Shown: positions 9,008-17,780, counted from the stretch's first letter. The stretch: DNA of 64,000 nucleotides from Caballeronia sp. SEWSISQ10-4 2 (GCF_030464885.1 NZ_JALPRJ010000033.1:35598-99597); one strand, 5' to 3'. A program made the numbers and translations. Notes: generated from the sequence alone by a model not told the origin.

Positions 9008-9068
9008 GTTCTGAGCGATCCTTGGAACGAGCACGATTGCGTATAACCCTCATCAAGGAGCACACAGC

Positions 9069-9827
9069 ATGGACATCCAGGACAACGTTTTTCTCATCAC
9101 GGGCGGCGCATCGGGCCTTGGAGCCGCCACCGCGCAACTGATCCGCGACCACGGCGGCAAGGTCGTGCTCGCCGACATGAACGAAGCCAGCGGTGAGAAG
9201 CTCGCGAAGGAACTCGGCGGCGAGTTCGTGAAGTGCGACGTGAGCCGCGAGGAAGACGGCCAACGCGCCGTGGAAGCGGCCACGCAACTCGGCAGCCTGC
9301 GCGGGCTGGTCAATTGCGCGGGCATCGCACCGGCCGCGAAGACCGTGGGCAAGGATGGCGCGCACCCGCTTGATTTGTTCGCCAAGACCATCGGCGTGAA
9401 TCTGATCGGTACCTTCAACATGATCCGGCTGGCGGCAGCGGCCATGTCGAAGAACGAACCGAATGCAGCGGGTGAACGGGGCGTGATCGTGAACACGGCG
9501 TCGGTGGCAGCCTACGATGGCCAGATCGGACAAGCCGCGTACGCGGCATCGAAGGGCGGCGTGGTCGGCATGACGCTGCCTATCGCCCGTGACCTGTCGC
9601 GCAACGGCATTCGCGTGATGACGATTGCGCCGGGCATCTTCGAAACGCCGATGCTGCTCGGCATGCCGCAAGAAGTGCAGGACGCGCTCGGTGCAACGGT
9701 GCCGTTCCCGTCGCGATTGGGTAAGCCGAACGAGTACGCCATGCTCGTCAAGCAGATCTTCGATAACCCGATGCTCAACGGCGAGGTGATTCGTCTCGAC
9801 GGTGCAATCCGGATGCAGCCGAAGTAA
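9069..9827 (+). CDS. Short-chain dehydrogenase, 3-hydroxyacyl-CoA dehydrogenase type (HSD10-like)
   Basis: A 252-residue classical SDR. The NAD-binding motif TGGASGLG (about 11-18) is followed by ADMN, an acidic residue after strand beta-2 favouring NAD. NCAGIAPA, a catalytic Ser in VNTASVAAYDG and the YAASK Tyr-Lys pair follow. The overall pattern, including the long KTIGVNLIGTFNMIRLAA region and the PGIFETPML loop, resembles 17-beta-HSD type 10 / type II 3-hydroxyacyl-CoA dehydrogenases of beta-oxidation. AAGGAG precedes ATG 9069. It is a single gene between two terminators. The substrate is inferred. Confidence 0.85.
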   Translation: MDIQDNVFLITGGASGLGAATAQLIRDHGGKVVLADMNEASGEKLAKELGGEFVKCDVSREEDGQRAVEAATQLGSLRGLVNCAGIAPAAKTVGKDGAHPLDLFAKTIGVNLIGTFNMIRLAAAAMSKNEPNAAGERGVIVNTASVAAYDGQIGQAAYAASKGGVVGMTLPIARDLSRNGIRVMTIAPGIFETPMLLGMPQEVQDALGATVPFPSRLGKPNEYAMLVKQIFDNPMLNGEVIRLDGAIRMQPK

Positions 9828-9848
9828 GTTTTTCGCGTGCACATCATG

Positions 9849-9889
9849 AAAAACGGCGGCCATCGCGTTAGATGTGCCGCCGTTTTTTT
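9849..9889 (+). terminator. Rho-independent terminator after the SDR gene
   Basis: The stem AAAAACGGCGG / CCGCCGTTTTT ends in seven Ts. It may serve both the SDR gene and the convergent SirB1-like gene. Confidence 0.88.
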
Positions 9890-9917
9890 CAGCTTTGAAG
9901 TTTTTTCAGCTTTGAAG
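9884..9917 (+). repeat. Exact 17-bp tandem duplication
   Basis: TTTTTTCAGCTTTGAAG occurs twice back to back, starting in the T tail of the SDR terminator. It looks like a recent slippage or duplication event. Confidence 0.8.
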
Positions 9918-9930
9918 ACCAGAGACCGGA

Positions 9931-10776
9931 TCACTCGCCGTTGTGCTGGGTGCGCTGCCTGAGCTCATGCAATTCCGTTTCCACAACGGTCGCGTCTTCC
10001 GCATCGGGCCGGTCATCAAGATAACGACGCAGATCTTCCATCGCCGGACGCAGATAGTCGAGACGCGCATAAGCGAAGCCGCGATCGCGCACTTCTTCAA
10101 TACTCTCCGGCATCAGGATCACCAGACGTTGCTGCACGGCAAGCAGCCGTTGCCAGCGTTCCGTCTGCAGGTAAATACTCTTCAAATTCCGCAGCATTCG
10201 TCCGATGATTTCCCGGCGCGTCGCGGGTTGCAACAAGATCCGCAGCGCACTGCCGATCGATTCCCCTACCCGCTGCACATACGGCTCGAGCATCTCGACC
10301 ATCGCCGATTCGGACAGTGAATGCCCCGTGGTCGGATCGAGCATCACGTCGCCATCGGGCGTTGTCACGCGCAGCAGGAAGTGCGCCGGAAACGACACGC
10401 CACGCACCGGAATGCCAAGCTGCTCGCTCATCTCCAGATACACGACGGCGAGCGAAATCGGAATCCCGCGACGGCGCTTGAGCACCATGTTCAGGTGGCT
10501 GTTGTCGGGATCGTAGTAATCGTTGAGATTGCTGGTAAAACCCAGCTCACGGAAGAAAAAACGATTCAGCACGCCGACTTTCTGCTTGATGTCGGCGTCC
10601 TCAGGCATACGGCGGCGCACACGCAAAACCAGCTCGTCGATCTCAGCCAATACACCCTGCAAATCGAGATCCGGATACGCGTCCTGGGCGAGCGACAACG
10701 CCGCCTCGGTGAGCGGCAGACTCTCGTCCTCCGCCACAAGCGAGGTGAAATAGTCGAGGATGCGCGTCGTTGTCAT
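9931..10776 (-). CDS. SirB1-family transglutaminase-like/TPR protein
   Basis: The 281-residue product begins MTTTRILDYFTSLVAEDESL and carries the SirB1/transglutaminase-like core: LNRFFFRELGFTSN, RRRGIPISLAVVYLEM, PAHFLLRV and MLDPTTG. A helical, TPR-like C-terminal half follows (RMLRNLKSIYLQTERWQRLL). The catalytic Cys of true transglutaminases is replaced in the GIPISLAVVY segment, as is common in the family, so enzymatic activity is doubtful. The ATG overlaps the TGA of murJ by one base (TGATG), so the two are translationally coupled. The function is unknown. Confidence 0.85.
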   Translation of the reverse strand: MTTTRILDYFTSLVAEDESLPLTEAALSLAQDAYPDLDLQGVLAEIDELVLRVRRRMPEDADIKQKVGVLNRFFFRELGFTSNLNDYYDPDNSHLNMVLKRRRGIPISLAVVYLEMSEQLGIPVRGVSFPAHFLLRVTTPDGDVMLDPTTGHSLSESAMVEMLEPYVQRVGESIGSALRILLQPATRREIIGRMLRNLKSIYLQTERWQRLLAVQQRLVILMPESIEEVRDRGFAYARLDYLRPAMEDLRRYLDDRPDAEDATVVETELHELRQRTQHNGE

Positions 10777-12326
10777 CACAGCGTTCGCCTTCTGAAATAC
10801 GCGTATTTGAAGCCCATCACGGAGAGCATACCGAAATATAGCGCACCGAATACGACCAGGCTTGCACCGAGAAGCACAATTCGCTCCAGTGGCGCGGCGC
10901 GCATGCCGATCCAGTCGAAATTGCCCGCCACCCAATGCATCACGCCGGCGAGCACGAGGCATGCGCCGAGCAATTGCGCGAAGAACCGCGCCCATCCCGC
11001 CGACGGCTGGTAAATCCCGCGTTTCCTCAAGCCGATGAACAACAACGTGGCATTCACGCAGGCGCCCAGGCCGATCGACAGCGTCAATCCGGCGTGCGCG
11101 AAGATTGGTACGAAAATCACGTTGCTGATCTGAATGGCGATCAACACGATGATGCCGATGATCACCGGCGTCTTGATGTCCTGCTTCGCGTAGAAGCCGG
11201 GCGTGAGGATCTTGATCAGAATCAGCCCGACCAGTCCAACGCCATAGGCCGACAACGCGCGGCCGACCATCAGGACGGAATGCGCATCGAATCTACCGTA
11301 GTGGAACAGCGTGGCTGTGAGCGGCTCCGCGAAGAAAAACAGCGCGCAGGCGCTGGGCGCGGCCATCAGGAACGTGATGCGCAGACCCCAGTCGAGCAGC
11401 GCCGAATATTCGACCGGATCGGCGTCCACGTGCGCCTTCGACAGGCTCGGCAGCAGGATCGTGCCAAGCGCCGCGCCGAGCAGCGCGGTGGGAAACTCCA
11501 TTAACCGGTCGGAATAATTAATCCACGACACAGCACCCGGCCCGAGCCGCGACGCAATGTTCGTATTGATGATCAGGCTCAGTTGCGCGACAGACACGCC
11601 GAACGTCATGGGCACCATCTTGATCAGCACGCGCTTGACGCCCGGATGCCGCAACGCCCGAAAGAAATTCAGGCCGATGCGCGGGATCATGTCGATCTTC
11701 TTGAGTCCGGGCAACTGCACGAGAAACTGCAAGATTCCGCCAACGATTACCGCATACGCCAGCGCGTAGACCGGTACTTTCAGATGCGGCGCGAGAAAGA
11801 CTGCGGCCGCGATGAACGACACGTTGAGCAGCACGGGCGCGAACGCGGGCAGCGAGAATTGCCGGTAGGTATTGAGCACCCCGGAGGCCAGCGATGTCAG
11901 CGAGATGAAGATGATGTACGGGAACATGATCTGGGTCATGGTCACCGCGAGCCCGAACGCATGGCCGTCGTGCTCGAGCCCCGATGCCACCGCGAACACG
12001 ACCCAGGACGCACCCGCCACGCCTGCGAGCGACACGGCCGCGAGCGCCCACGCGAGCACGGTCGACATGGCGTCGACGAGGGCCTTGGTGGCATCGTGAC
12101 CCTCGGTGTTCTTGAACTCGGCGAGGATCGGCACGAATGCCTGCGAGAACGCCCCTTCTGCGGACAAGCGCCGCAACAGGTTCGGGATGCGGAAGGCGAC
12201 GTAGAATGCGTCGGTGAATTGACTGGCGCCGAAGGCTCGCGCGATCAGCGTTTCGCGGATCAGACCGGTCACGCGGGAAAGCAGCGTGAAGCCGCTGACC
12301 GTCAGTAGGGCTCGGAATAGATTCAT
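10776..12326 (-). CDS. murJ: Lipid II flippase MurJ
   Basis: MurJ moves lipid II across the inner membrane for peptidoglycan synthesis. The 516-residue polytopic protein begins MNLFRALLTVSGFTLLSRVT followed by GLIRETLIARAFGAS, the conserved MVN signature with the essential arginines of TM1. It continues through about 14 hydrophobic segments. TDAFYVAFRIPNLLRRLSAEGAF and QDIKTPV are also typical. A TATAAT box lies only about ten bases before the ATG (12341-12336), which would give a very short leader; the -35 is weak. The SirB1-like gene is coupled downstream. Opposite it, upstream, lies a small accessory insertion. Confidence 0.96.
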   Translation of the reverse strand: MNLFRALLTVSGFTLLSRVTGLIRETLIARAFGASQFTDAFYVAFRIPNLLRRLSAEGAFSQAFVPILAEFKNTEGHDATKALVDAMSTVLAWALAAVSLAGVAGASWVVFAVASGLEHDGHAFGLAVTMTQIMFPYIIFISLTSLASGVLNTYRQFSLPAFAPVLLNVSFIAAAVFLAPHLKVPVYALAYAVIVGGILQFLVQLPGLKKIDMIPRIGLNFFRALRHPGVKRVLIKMVPMTFGVSVAQLSLIINTNIASRLGPGAVSWINYSDRLMEFPTALLGAALGTILLPSLSKAHVDADPVEYSALLDWGLRITFLMAAPSACALFFFAEPLTATLFHYGRFDAHSVLMVGRALSAYGVGLVGLILIKILTPGFYAKQDIKTPVIIGIIVLIAIQISNVIFVPIFAHAGLTLSIGLGACVNATLLFIGLRKRGIYQPSAGWARFFAQLLGACLVLAGVMHWVAGNFDWIGMRAAPLERIVLLGASLVVFGALYFGMLSVMGFKYAYFRRRTL

Positions 12327-12393
12327 GGGGCGCTTATTATACGGTCGGCATGATGAATGCGACGCGTTGCAACATTTGGCGAATCGTTAGAAT

Positions 12394-12789
12394 TTGCAAC
12401 GGCGTGTGGTCTTTCACTGCGCCCGGTTTCCACCGGCCTGGTCCCGCCAGTCGCGTGATCCCCGCATGCAAGGTGGCAGGATGAGCACCGAGCGCGGCTA
12501 CTACATCCGTTCGAAAGCCGTGAAGGCGGTGGAGATGGCTCGACTCAGCCGGGCGCATTGGGACATCGAAAACCAGTTGCACTGGGTACTCGATGTGTCC
12601 TGGGGTGAGGATGCCAGTCTGATCCGCGACAAGGTGGCCGCGCAGAACATGGCCCGCCTGCGCGAGATCACGCTGAACCTTGCTCGACTTGAGCAGAGCC
12701 GCCAGCCGAAAAAGATCAGCCTCAAGAACATCCGCAACTTCGCCGCATGGGATACCGCTGTGCGCGACTCCGCTCTCGGCCTTGCCTGA
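12394..12789 (+). pseudogene. ISAs1-family transposase, C-terminal fragment
   Basis: About 100 residues from STERGYYIRS through HWDIENQLHWVLDV, with the Glu of the DDE triad in that segment, to the C-terminus match the end of ISAs1-type DDE transposases. The N-terminal two-thirds, including both catalytic Asp residues, is missing, so the fragment cannot transpose. It ends at a normal stop (12787-12789). A separate N-terminal fragment of the same family lies on the other strand at 13505-13714, with vapBC between the two. Confidence 0.75.
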
Positions 12790-12823
12790 CAGGGGCCTTC
12801 GTGCGGAAGCCCTGCCTGCCCTC

Positions 12824-13222
12824 TCACTCGAGAAGACGAGCTGCCTTGCTCTGTGCCATGAGGCGCTTCACCGCCTTTTTGTCGAATGACACGAAGGTTT
12901 CGCCGCCCAGCCATCGCCCCTCGTAGGCAATCACCCCATCCGCGAAATCGCCGCCAGCGTCCAGCAGCGCAAGCCCGGCTTCGACAGCTGGACGGTTTAC
13001 AACAACATGTGCGGCATTGGTCAGGCGCCGGACAGCGTCGGCAATTTCATCGGACGCGATTTTGTAACCCTGTGAGAGCACCCACACCAACTCGCATAAC
13101 GACGGAAGCGCGATCGCGACAAGTTCGGCCGCCGCGAGCTCCGATTGCGCGAGCGCGCTTTGCTGCTCGTCGTCACCCATCATCGCCCTCACAAGAACGT
13201 TCGTATCGGCCGTAATCTTCAT
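12824..13222 (-). CDS. vapC: VapC-type PIN-domain ribonuclease toxin
   Basis: A 132-residue PIN domain. D5-x-N (ADTNVLVR), an internal Glu in PSLCELVWVL, the Asp cluster GGDFADGVIA and FVSFDKKAVKRL are the acidic metal-binding positions of VapC RNases. VapC toxins cleave tRNA or rRNA; the target here is unknown. The start codon overlaps the stop of vapB (ATGA), the usual coupled arrangement. It is flanked by transposase remnants and lies between murJ and rpsT, so it was probably acquired. Confidence 0.88.
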   Translation of the reverse strand: MKITADTNVLVRAMMGDDEQQSALAQSELAAAELVAIALPSLCELVWVLSQGYKIASDEIADAVRRLTNAAHVVVNRPAVEAGLALLDAGGDFADGVIAYEGRWLGGETFVSFDKKAVKRLMAQSKAARLLE

Positions 13223-13470
13223 CGGTTACCAGCCCAACCTTTCGCAGCCAAGTCATTCATGTCGTCGATCGACAGCGCGGGACGGTTTTCCTTTTTCAGA
13301 AGGTTGAAAACCGCACTGATCGGCTCGCTGGCGCGCTCAGCACTTACCACCACCCGACCGTCTGGAAGCTTATCGACCGTGATCCGCTGCCCTGGTTGAA
13401 CGCCCAGATGGTCCAAAACATCCTTACGTAAGGTGACCTGCCCTTTCGATGTCACGGTTAGCGTACTCAT
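13219..13470 (-). CDS. vapB: VapB-type AbrB-fold antitoxin
   Basis: The 83-residue product starts with a SpoVT/AbrB swapped-hairpin DNA-binding domain (STLTVTSKGQVTLRKDVLDH, then LGVQPGQRITV). A C-terminal tail follows (SIDDMNDLAAKGW) of the kind that wraps around VapC. Two tandem ATGs occur; the second (13470) is better spaced from GAGAGG. It should neutralise the adjacent VapC and, with it, repress the operon through the palindrome upstream. Confidence 0.88.
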   Translation of the reverse strand: MSTLTVTSKGQVTLRKDVLDHLGVQPGQRITVDKLPDGRVVVSAERASEPISAVFNLLKKENRPALSIDDMNDLAAKGWAGNR

Positions 13471-13493
13471 CATGCCCTCTCGAAAAATATATA

Positions 13494-13513
13494 GTAAGGT
13501 GTTTTTACCTTAC
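13494..13513 (-). promoter_or_regulatory. Candidate VapBC operator
   Basis: A perfect 7-bp inverted repeat, GTAAGGT-N6-ACCTTAC, lies about 25 bp before the vapB start and next to a TATATA-like -10 region. A second copy of the half-site forms CCTTACGTAAGG inside the first codons of vapB (about 13423-13434). This arrangement fits autoregulation by an AbrB-fold antitoxin. Confidence 0.5.
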
Positions 13514-13714
13514 ACTCAAGCTCAAGGAGTATCCCGCCAGGCCCAGTTGGGTACGGGCCCACAGGGTGGTCGTCTCCCACTCCTCCACGCCGCACAACAC
13601 CGTGCTCAATGCCGCGAACAGGCTTTCCGGTAACGGATAACGACAGGTACGCCAGCGCGGATCCCGCAAATCGTCAAATGCGTCCATGATCGAGGCCATC
13701 TCTCGCTCCGGCAA
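13505..13714 (-). pseudogene. ISAs1-family transposase, N-terminal fragment
   Basis: The frame begins MPEREMASIMDAFDDLRDPR and continues with YPLPESLFAALSTVLCGVEEWE, the DDE_Tnp_1-associated N-terminal domain of ISAs1-type transposases. It loses homology after about 55 residues. The other end of such an element is the fragment at 12394-12789 on the opposite strand. Their opposite orientation means they are not simply one element split by vapBC. Confidence 0.65.
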
Positions 13715-14094
13715 AAAACAAGAGTAAAACCTGACCCGCTGATTGTTTACAACCGCTGCGTCGCTTTATTTATGCGGGCCTTCGTGCGGAACCCCTGCGG
13801 CAAAAACCAGCCGGGCTTGCCAGTCCCATGATTTCGTTGCTATAATCGCCGGTTTCGAAGCTCCTGAATCCGCTTTCGGCACTACTAGGCACCCCCTAGG
13901 CACGGCGGCTTCGCGTCTTCTTTCGACGTTTTTGCGCTTTCGGGCAATCGATCCCGGGAGTTTGATCATAAACAGCGCATCGGATTGACCTCGTTTTATC
14001 TTGTGTGGAGCCGGGCCAGCATTGAGCTGGATTCGATCCAGAAGCTAAACGGGAAGCGCTGAAACACATAGCTGGAACAGGATAAGGAACCGTC
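13715..14094. other. 380-bp region upstream of rpsT
   Basis: No coding sequence is supported. It contains the rpsT promoter (listed separately) and a long leader of about 240 bases between the -10 box and the rpsT start. The leader could fold, or carry autoregulation by S20. Confidence 0.5.
13817..13846 (+). promoter_or_regulatory. rpsT promoter
   Basis: TTGCCA (13817-13822), an 18-bp spacer and a consensus TATAAT (13841-13846) make a strong sigma70 promoter upstream of rpsT. Confidence 0.7.
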
Positions 14095-14370
14095 ATGGCA
14101 AATACCGCACAAGCCCGCAAGCGCGCCCGTCAAAGCGCGAAGGCAAACTCGCACAACTCGGCGCTGCGCTCGAAGTTCCGCACCGCCATCAAGGCCGTTC
14201 GCAAGGCGATCGATGCCGGCGACCAAGCCAAGGCTGCGGAAATCTACAAGACGTCGGTCAAGACCATCGACATCATTGCGGACAAGCGCATCGTTCACAA
14301 GAACAAGGCAGCTCGCCATAAGAGCCGCCTGTCGGCTGCTATCAAGGGTCTGCAAGCACCTGCTGCTTAA
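14095..14370 (+). CDS. rpsT: 30S ribosomal protein S20
   Basis: A 91-residue, strongly basic protein that binds 16S rRNA early in 30S assembly. It begins MANTAQARKRARQSAKANSH and ends with the conserved NKAARHKSRLSAAIKGL. AAGGA lies six bases before the ATG. A consensus promoter lies 250 bp upstream and a T-tailed hairpin follows. It stands as a single transcription unit. Confidence 0.98.
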   Translation: MANTAQARKRARQSAKANSHNSALRSKFRTAIKAVRKAIDAGDQAKAAEIYKTSVKTIDIIADKRIVHKNKAARHKSRLSAAIKGLQAPAA

Positions 14371-14420
14371 AGACACTGGTTGCCGCCCATTGCGCGTCAC
14401 TGGTTTGACAGACGCGTGAC

Positions 14421-14479
14421 AGGCTGCTGCTTTTTGTCCCGACGTTCTTAAAACAGCGAACGGTAACAAAAAGCAGCAA
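14421..14479 (+). repeat. Inverted repeat between rpsT and its terminator
   Basis: TGCTGCTTTTTGT near 14424 pairs with ACAAAAAGCAGCA ending near 14479, about 30 bp apart, so the rpsT 3' UTR can form a long stem just before the intrinsic terminator. Confidence 0.5.
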
Positions 14480-14482
14480 TAG

Positions 14483-14509
14483 AAAAACCCGCCGACGGCG
14501 GGTTTTTTG
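14483..14509 (+). terminator. Rho-independent terminator after rpsT
   Basis: The stem AAACCCGCCG / CGGCGGGTTT has a two-base loop and six Ts. It is shared with the convergent DUF3579 gene. Confidence 0.88.
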
Positions 14510-14547
14510 TCGTGTGCATCAAGATCGAAAAGAGGCTTGCGCTTCCC

Positions 14548-14877
14548 TCAGCCCTGCTGCTGTGTGCCGTGATGCGGCGGCAATTCGCACGCCTCCGTCA
14601 CCAGCAGATCGTTGTCTTTGGCGAAGTTCATCACGAAATCGAAAGCCATAGGCTCGATGTCACGCAAGCGCGAGTCGAGAATCACCGTCTTCACGTTGCC
14701 GAGCAAGGTCGGGCGAACATAGATGGAATACTGCAGCCGGGCATTCGGGCCGCGCTTTCCCGGGCCGAACCCCGACATCACGCCGCAAAGCCGCTCGCAC
14801 CAGTCGCTCGGCCGAAAGGTCTTGCCGTTCGACGTGACGCCCTGGATGAAGTATTCGGTTGGAACTGTTTCGGCCAT
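14548..14877 (-). CDS. DUF3579-family protein
   Basis: A 109-residue protein (MAETVPTEYFIQGVTSNGKT, then FRPSDWCERLCGVMSGFG) that I recognise as the DUF3579 family found next to argF in beta-proteobacteria. The FRPSDWxERL block and IEPMAFDFVMNFAKDNDL are its conserved parts. Its function is not known. ATG 14877 is chosen because family homology starts there; the frame upstream (to 15045) reads as arginine-rich noise. It is convergent with rpsT and divergent from argF. Confidence 0.8.
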   Translation of the reverse strand: MAETVPTEYFIQGVTSNGKTFRPSDWCERLCGVMSGFGPGKRGPNARLQYSIYVRPTLLGNVKTVILDSRLRDIEPMAFDFVMNFAKDNDLLVTEACELPPHHGTQQQG

Positions 14878-15446
14878 GTAGGAATACCTGTTTGACGACC
14901 GGCGGAGAACGCCGGCGAACGCGCATGCATGGTTGGCAAGGTGAACCGGAAAGTCATCGGCTGCAATCTCCGGCACTGAACTCTGCCTCGTCCGGCAGCG
15001 CCGCGGCCGAGTGCTACGACCTGATCGCGACGTCGCCCGGGTCACCTTGAGCGCGCAATAAACCCATGGTCGACGCCGTTCGCGACTGCCTTGCGGCAGG
15101 TGGCGGCGAGACGAACTCGCGCGAGCCGCGAACTACCCGCGAACTACGTTGACTGCCACGAAAACTGCGCATTGAACCTGCACGCCGAGTCCGCGGGTCA
15201 GGTCCGCTGAAAGCAGTCGAAAGGTGTCAGGACTGCCGGAGAAACCTCGCGGATTATACAGCAGAGGCCCTTTTTCCGCACTGCACACAAAGCCTCTAAA
15301 CCGCGCCGGACGGTCTATGGGAGCGCGCATCGGCTATTTGGCCACCTCGTCAAACGGCGCAAATTCCTTTATGCTGAAATTCGATACCACCACGACGGCG
15401 GCGCCGTCCGGCACAGTTGCCGGCTGAAGCCGCCGTACGCATTTTC
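14878..15446. other. 569-bp intergenic region upstream of argF
   Basis: No gene is supported on either strand. It contains a short direct repeat (CCGCGAACTAC twice near 15128-15148). I see no confident argF promoter, ARG box or riboswitch. Confidence 0.5.
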
Positions 15447-16376
15447 ATGACCGAAAAAAAAATTCGCCACTACCTGCAGTTCAAGGATTTCTCTCTCGAC
15501 GACTATGACTACGTGCTCGAACGCGCACGTATTCTCAAGCGCAAGTTCAAGAGCTACGAGACCTACCATCCGCTGCATGACCGCACGCTGGCGATGATCT
15601 TCGAGAAGAATTCAACGCGTACGCGGCTCTCGTTCGAAGCGGGCATCTTCCAGCTTGGCGGTCATGCCGTGTTCCTCAGCACGCGCGACACGCAACTCGG
15701 CCGCGGTGAACCGATCGAGGATGCGGCGCAAGTGGTGTCGCGAATGGTGGACATCATCATGATCCGCACGTTCGGGCAGCACATCATCAAGCGTTTCGCT
15801 GAGAATTCGCGCGTGCCGGTGATCAACGGCCTGACGAACGAGTATCACCCGTGCCAGGTCCTCGCCGACGTCTTCACCTACTACGAACTCCGCGGACCGA
15901 TCGCGGGGAAAACCGTGGCCTGGGTGGGCGACGCGAACAACATGCTCTACACCTGGATCGAAGCCGCGCAGATCCTCGGCTTCAAATTGCGTCTGTCCAC
16001 GCCTCCCGGTTACACGCTCGACCATGCGCTGGTTTCTCCTGACAGCGCCCCGTTCTACGAAGAATTCGCCGATCCGAACGACGCCTGCACGGGCGCGGAT
16101 CTCGTCACCACGGACGTCTGGACCAGCATGGGTTTCGAAGCCGAGAACGAAGTGCGCAAGAAGGCCTTCGCCGACTGGTGCGTCGACTCGGACATGATGG
16201 CGCTCGCCCATCCGGACGCGCTCTTCATGCATTGCCTGCCGGCACACCGGGGCGAGGAAGTGAGCGCGGACGTGATCGACGGTCCGCAGAGCGTGGTCTG
16301 GGACGAAGCTGAAAATCGTCTGCACGTCCAGAAGGCGTTGATGGAATATCTGCTGCTCGGCAAACTCAATCACTGA
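15447..16376 (+). CDS. argF: Ornithine carbamoyltransferase
   Basis: Forms citrulline from ornithine and carbamoyl phosphate in arginine synthesis. The 309-residue product has the carbamoyl-phosphate motif STRTR (56-60), HPCQ (134-137) and the ornithine-site HCLPAHRGEEV (C263). ATG 15447 gives MTEKKIRHYLQFKDFS, the usual start; no good Shine-Dalgarno is visible. argG follows 154 bp downstream on the same strand and does the next step. Confidence 0.96.
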   Translation: MTEKKIRHYLQFKDFSLDDYDYVLERARILKRKFKSYETYHPLHDRTLAMIFEKNSTRTRLSFEAGIFQLGGHAVFLSTRDTQLGRGEPIEDAAQVVSRMVDIIMIRTFGQHIIKRFAENSRVPVINGLTNEYHPCQVLADVFTYYELRGPIAGKTVAWVGDANNMLYTWIEAAQILGFKLRLSTPPGYTLDHALVSPDSAPFYEEFADPNDACTGADLVTTDVWTSMGFEAENEVRKKAFADWCVDSDMMALAHPDALFMHCLPAHRGEEVSADVIDGPQSVVWDEAENRLHVQKALMEYLLLGKLNH

Positions 16377-16530
16377 GCTTGGCCGTGCCCTCGTTGCTCA
16401 ATGCGCGGCGCTTCCCTGGAAACGCCGCGTCTTCCCGAAAATGCGGAATGCCCGCCGTTTGATGTCAAAATAGCGGTTTTCCGCGCGCTGAAAGCCCTGC
16501 GCGCACCGTTTCCAGCCATACGAGTTCACC

Positions 16531-17760
16531 ATGAGCGATATCAAAAAAGTCGTGCTCGCCTACTCAGGCGGCCTCGATACCTCCGTCATCCTGAAGTGGT
16601 TGCAAGACAACTACGACGCCGAAGTCGTGACGTTCACCGCTGACATCGGTCAGGGCGAAGAACTCGAACCGGCGCGCAAGAAAGCCCTGCAACTGGGCAT
16701 CAAGCAGGAAAACATCTTTATCGAAGATCTGCGTGAGGAATTTGTCCGCGACTTCGTGTTCCCGATGTTTCGCGCCAATACCATTTATGAAGGTGAATAC
16801 CTGCTCGGGACGTCGATTGCGCGTCCGCTGATCGCGAAGCGTCAGATCGAAATCGCGCGTGCGGTCGGTGCGCAATCCGTGTCGCACGGCGCGACCGGCA
16901 AAGGTAACGATCAGGTGCGTTTCGAGCTTGGGTATTACTCGCTCGAGCCGGGTATCAAGGTGATTGCGCCGTGGCGTGAATGGGATCTGCTCTCGCGTGA
17001 AAAGCTGCTGGCTTACGCGGAAAAGGCGGGCATTCCGATCGAAATGAAGCACAAGCAAGGCGGTGCGCCCTACTCCATGGACGCGAACCTGCTGCACATT
17101 TCGTTCGAAGGGCGTCACCTGGAAGATCCGAAAGCGGAGGCCGAGCCCGATATGTGGCGCTGGACGGTTGCGCCCGAAGACGCGCCGGATCAGCCGGAAT
17201 ATCTGGATATCGAGTACGAGAAGGGTGATCCGGTTGCGCTGAACGGCAAGCGTTTGTCGCCGGCGGAAATGCTGACCGAATTGAACGCCATTGGCGGAAA
17301 GCATGGCATCGGGCGGCTGGATCTGGTCGAGAACCGCTATGTCGGCATGAAGTCACGCGGTTGTTATGAAACGCCGGGCGGCACGATCATGCTCAAGGCG
17401 CATCGCGGAATTGAGTCGATCACGCTGGATCGCGAAGTGGCGCATCTGAAGGACGATCTGATGCCGCGTTACGCCGCGCTGATCTACAACGGCTACTGGT
17501 GGAGCCCGGAGCGGCGCGCGCTGCAAGTGCTGATCGATCACACGCAGGACAAGGTGAACGGCTGGACGCGCGTGAAGCTGTACAAGGGCAGCGTGACGGT
17601 GGTTGCGCGTGATTCGAAGGAAACGCTGTTCGATAAGAACATCGCTACATTCGATGACGACGGCGGTGCGTACGATCAGGCCGATGCTGGCGGTTTCATC
17701 AAGCTGAATGCGCTGCGCATGCGAATCGCGGAGAATGCGCGTCGCAAGCGTGGGGGCTGA
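16531..17760 (+). CDS. argG: Argininosuccinate synthase
   Basis: Joins citrulline and aspartate with ATP to argininosuccinate. The 409-residue product has the PP-loop AYSGGLDTS (10-18) and TADIGQG. SHGATGKGNDQVRFE, the aspartate/citrulline region, and the family C-terminus are intact. It lies just downstream of argF, so consecutive arginine steps are clustered, though the 154-bp gap allows an independent promoter. A strong terminator follows. Confidence 0.97.
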   Translation: MSDIKKVVLAYSGGLDTSVILKWLQDNYDAEVVTFTADIGQGEELEPARKKALQLGIKQENIFIEDLREEFVRDFVFPMFRANTIYEGEYLLGTSIARPLIAKRQIEIARAVGAQSVSHGATGKGNDQVRFELGYYSLEPGIKVIAPWREWDLLSREKLLAYAEKAGIPIEMKHKQGGAPYSMDANLLHISFEGRHLEDPKAEAEPDMWRWTVAPEDAPDQPEYLDIEYEKGDPVALNGKRLSPAEMLTELNAIGGKHGIGRLDLVENRYVGMKSRGCYETPGGTIMLKAHRGIESITLDREVAHLKDDLMPRYAALIYNGYWWSPERRALQVLIDHTQDKVNGWTRVKLYKGSVTVVARDSKETLFDKNIATFDDDGGAYDQADAGGFIKLNALRMRIAENARRKRGG

Positions 17761-17780
17761 GTCGCCTCAGGTTTAGTGAA

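Noticed and set aside
15133..15330. Minus-strand 65-codon frame upstream of argF
   Set aside because: No Shine-Dalgarno, no family features, and typical of random open frames in GC-rich DNA.
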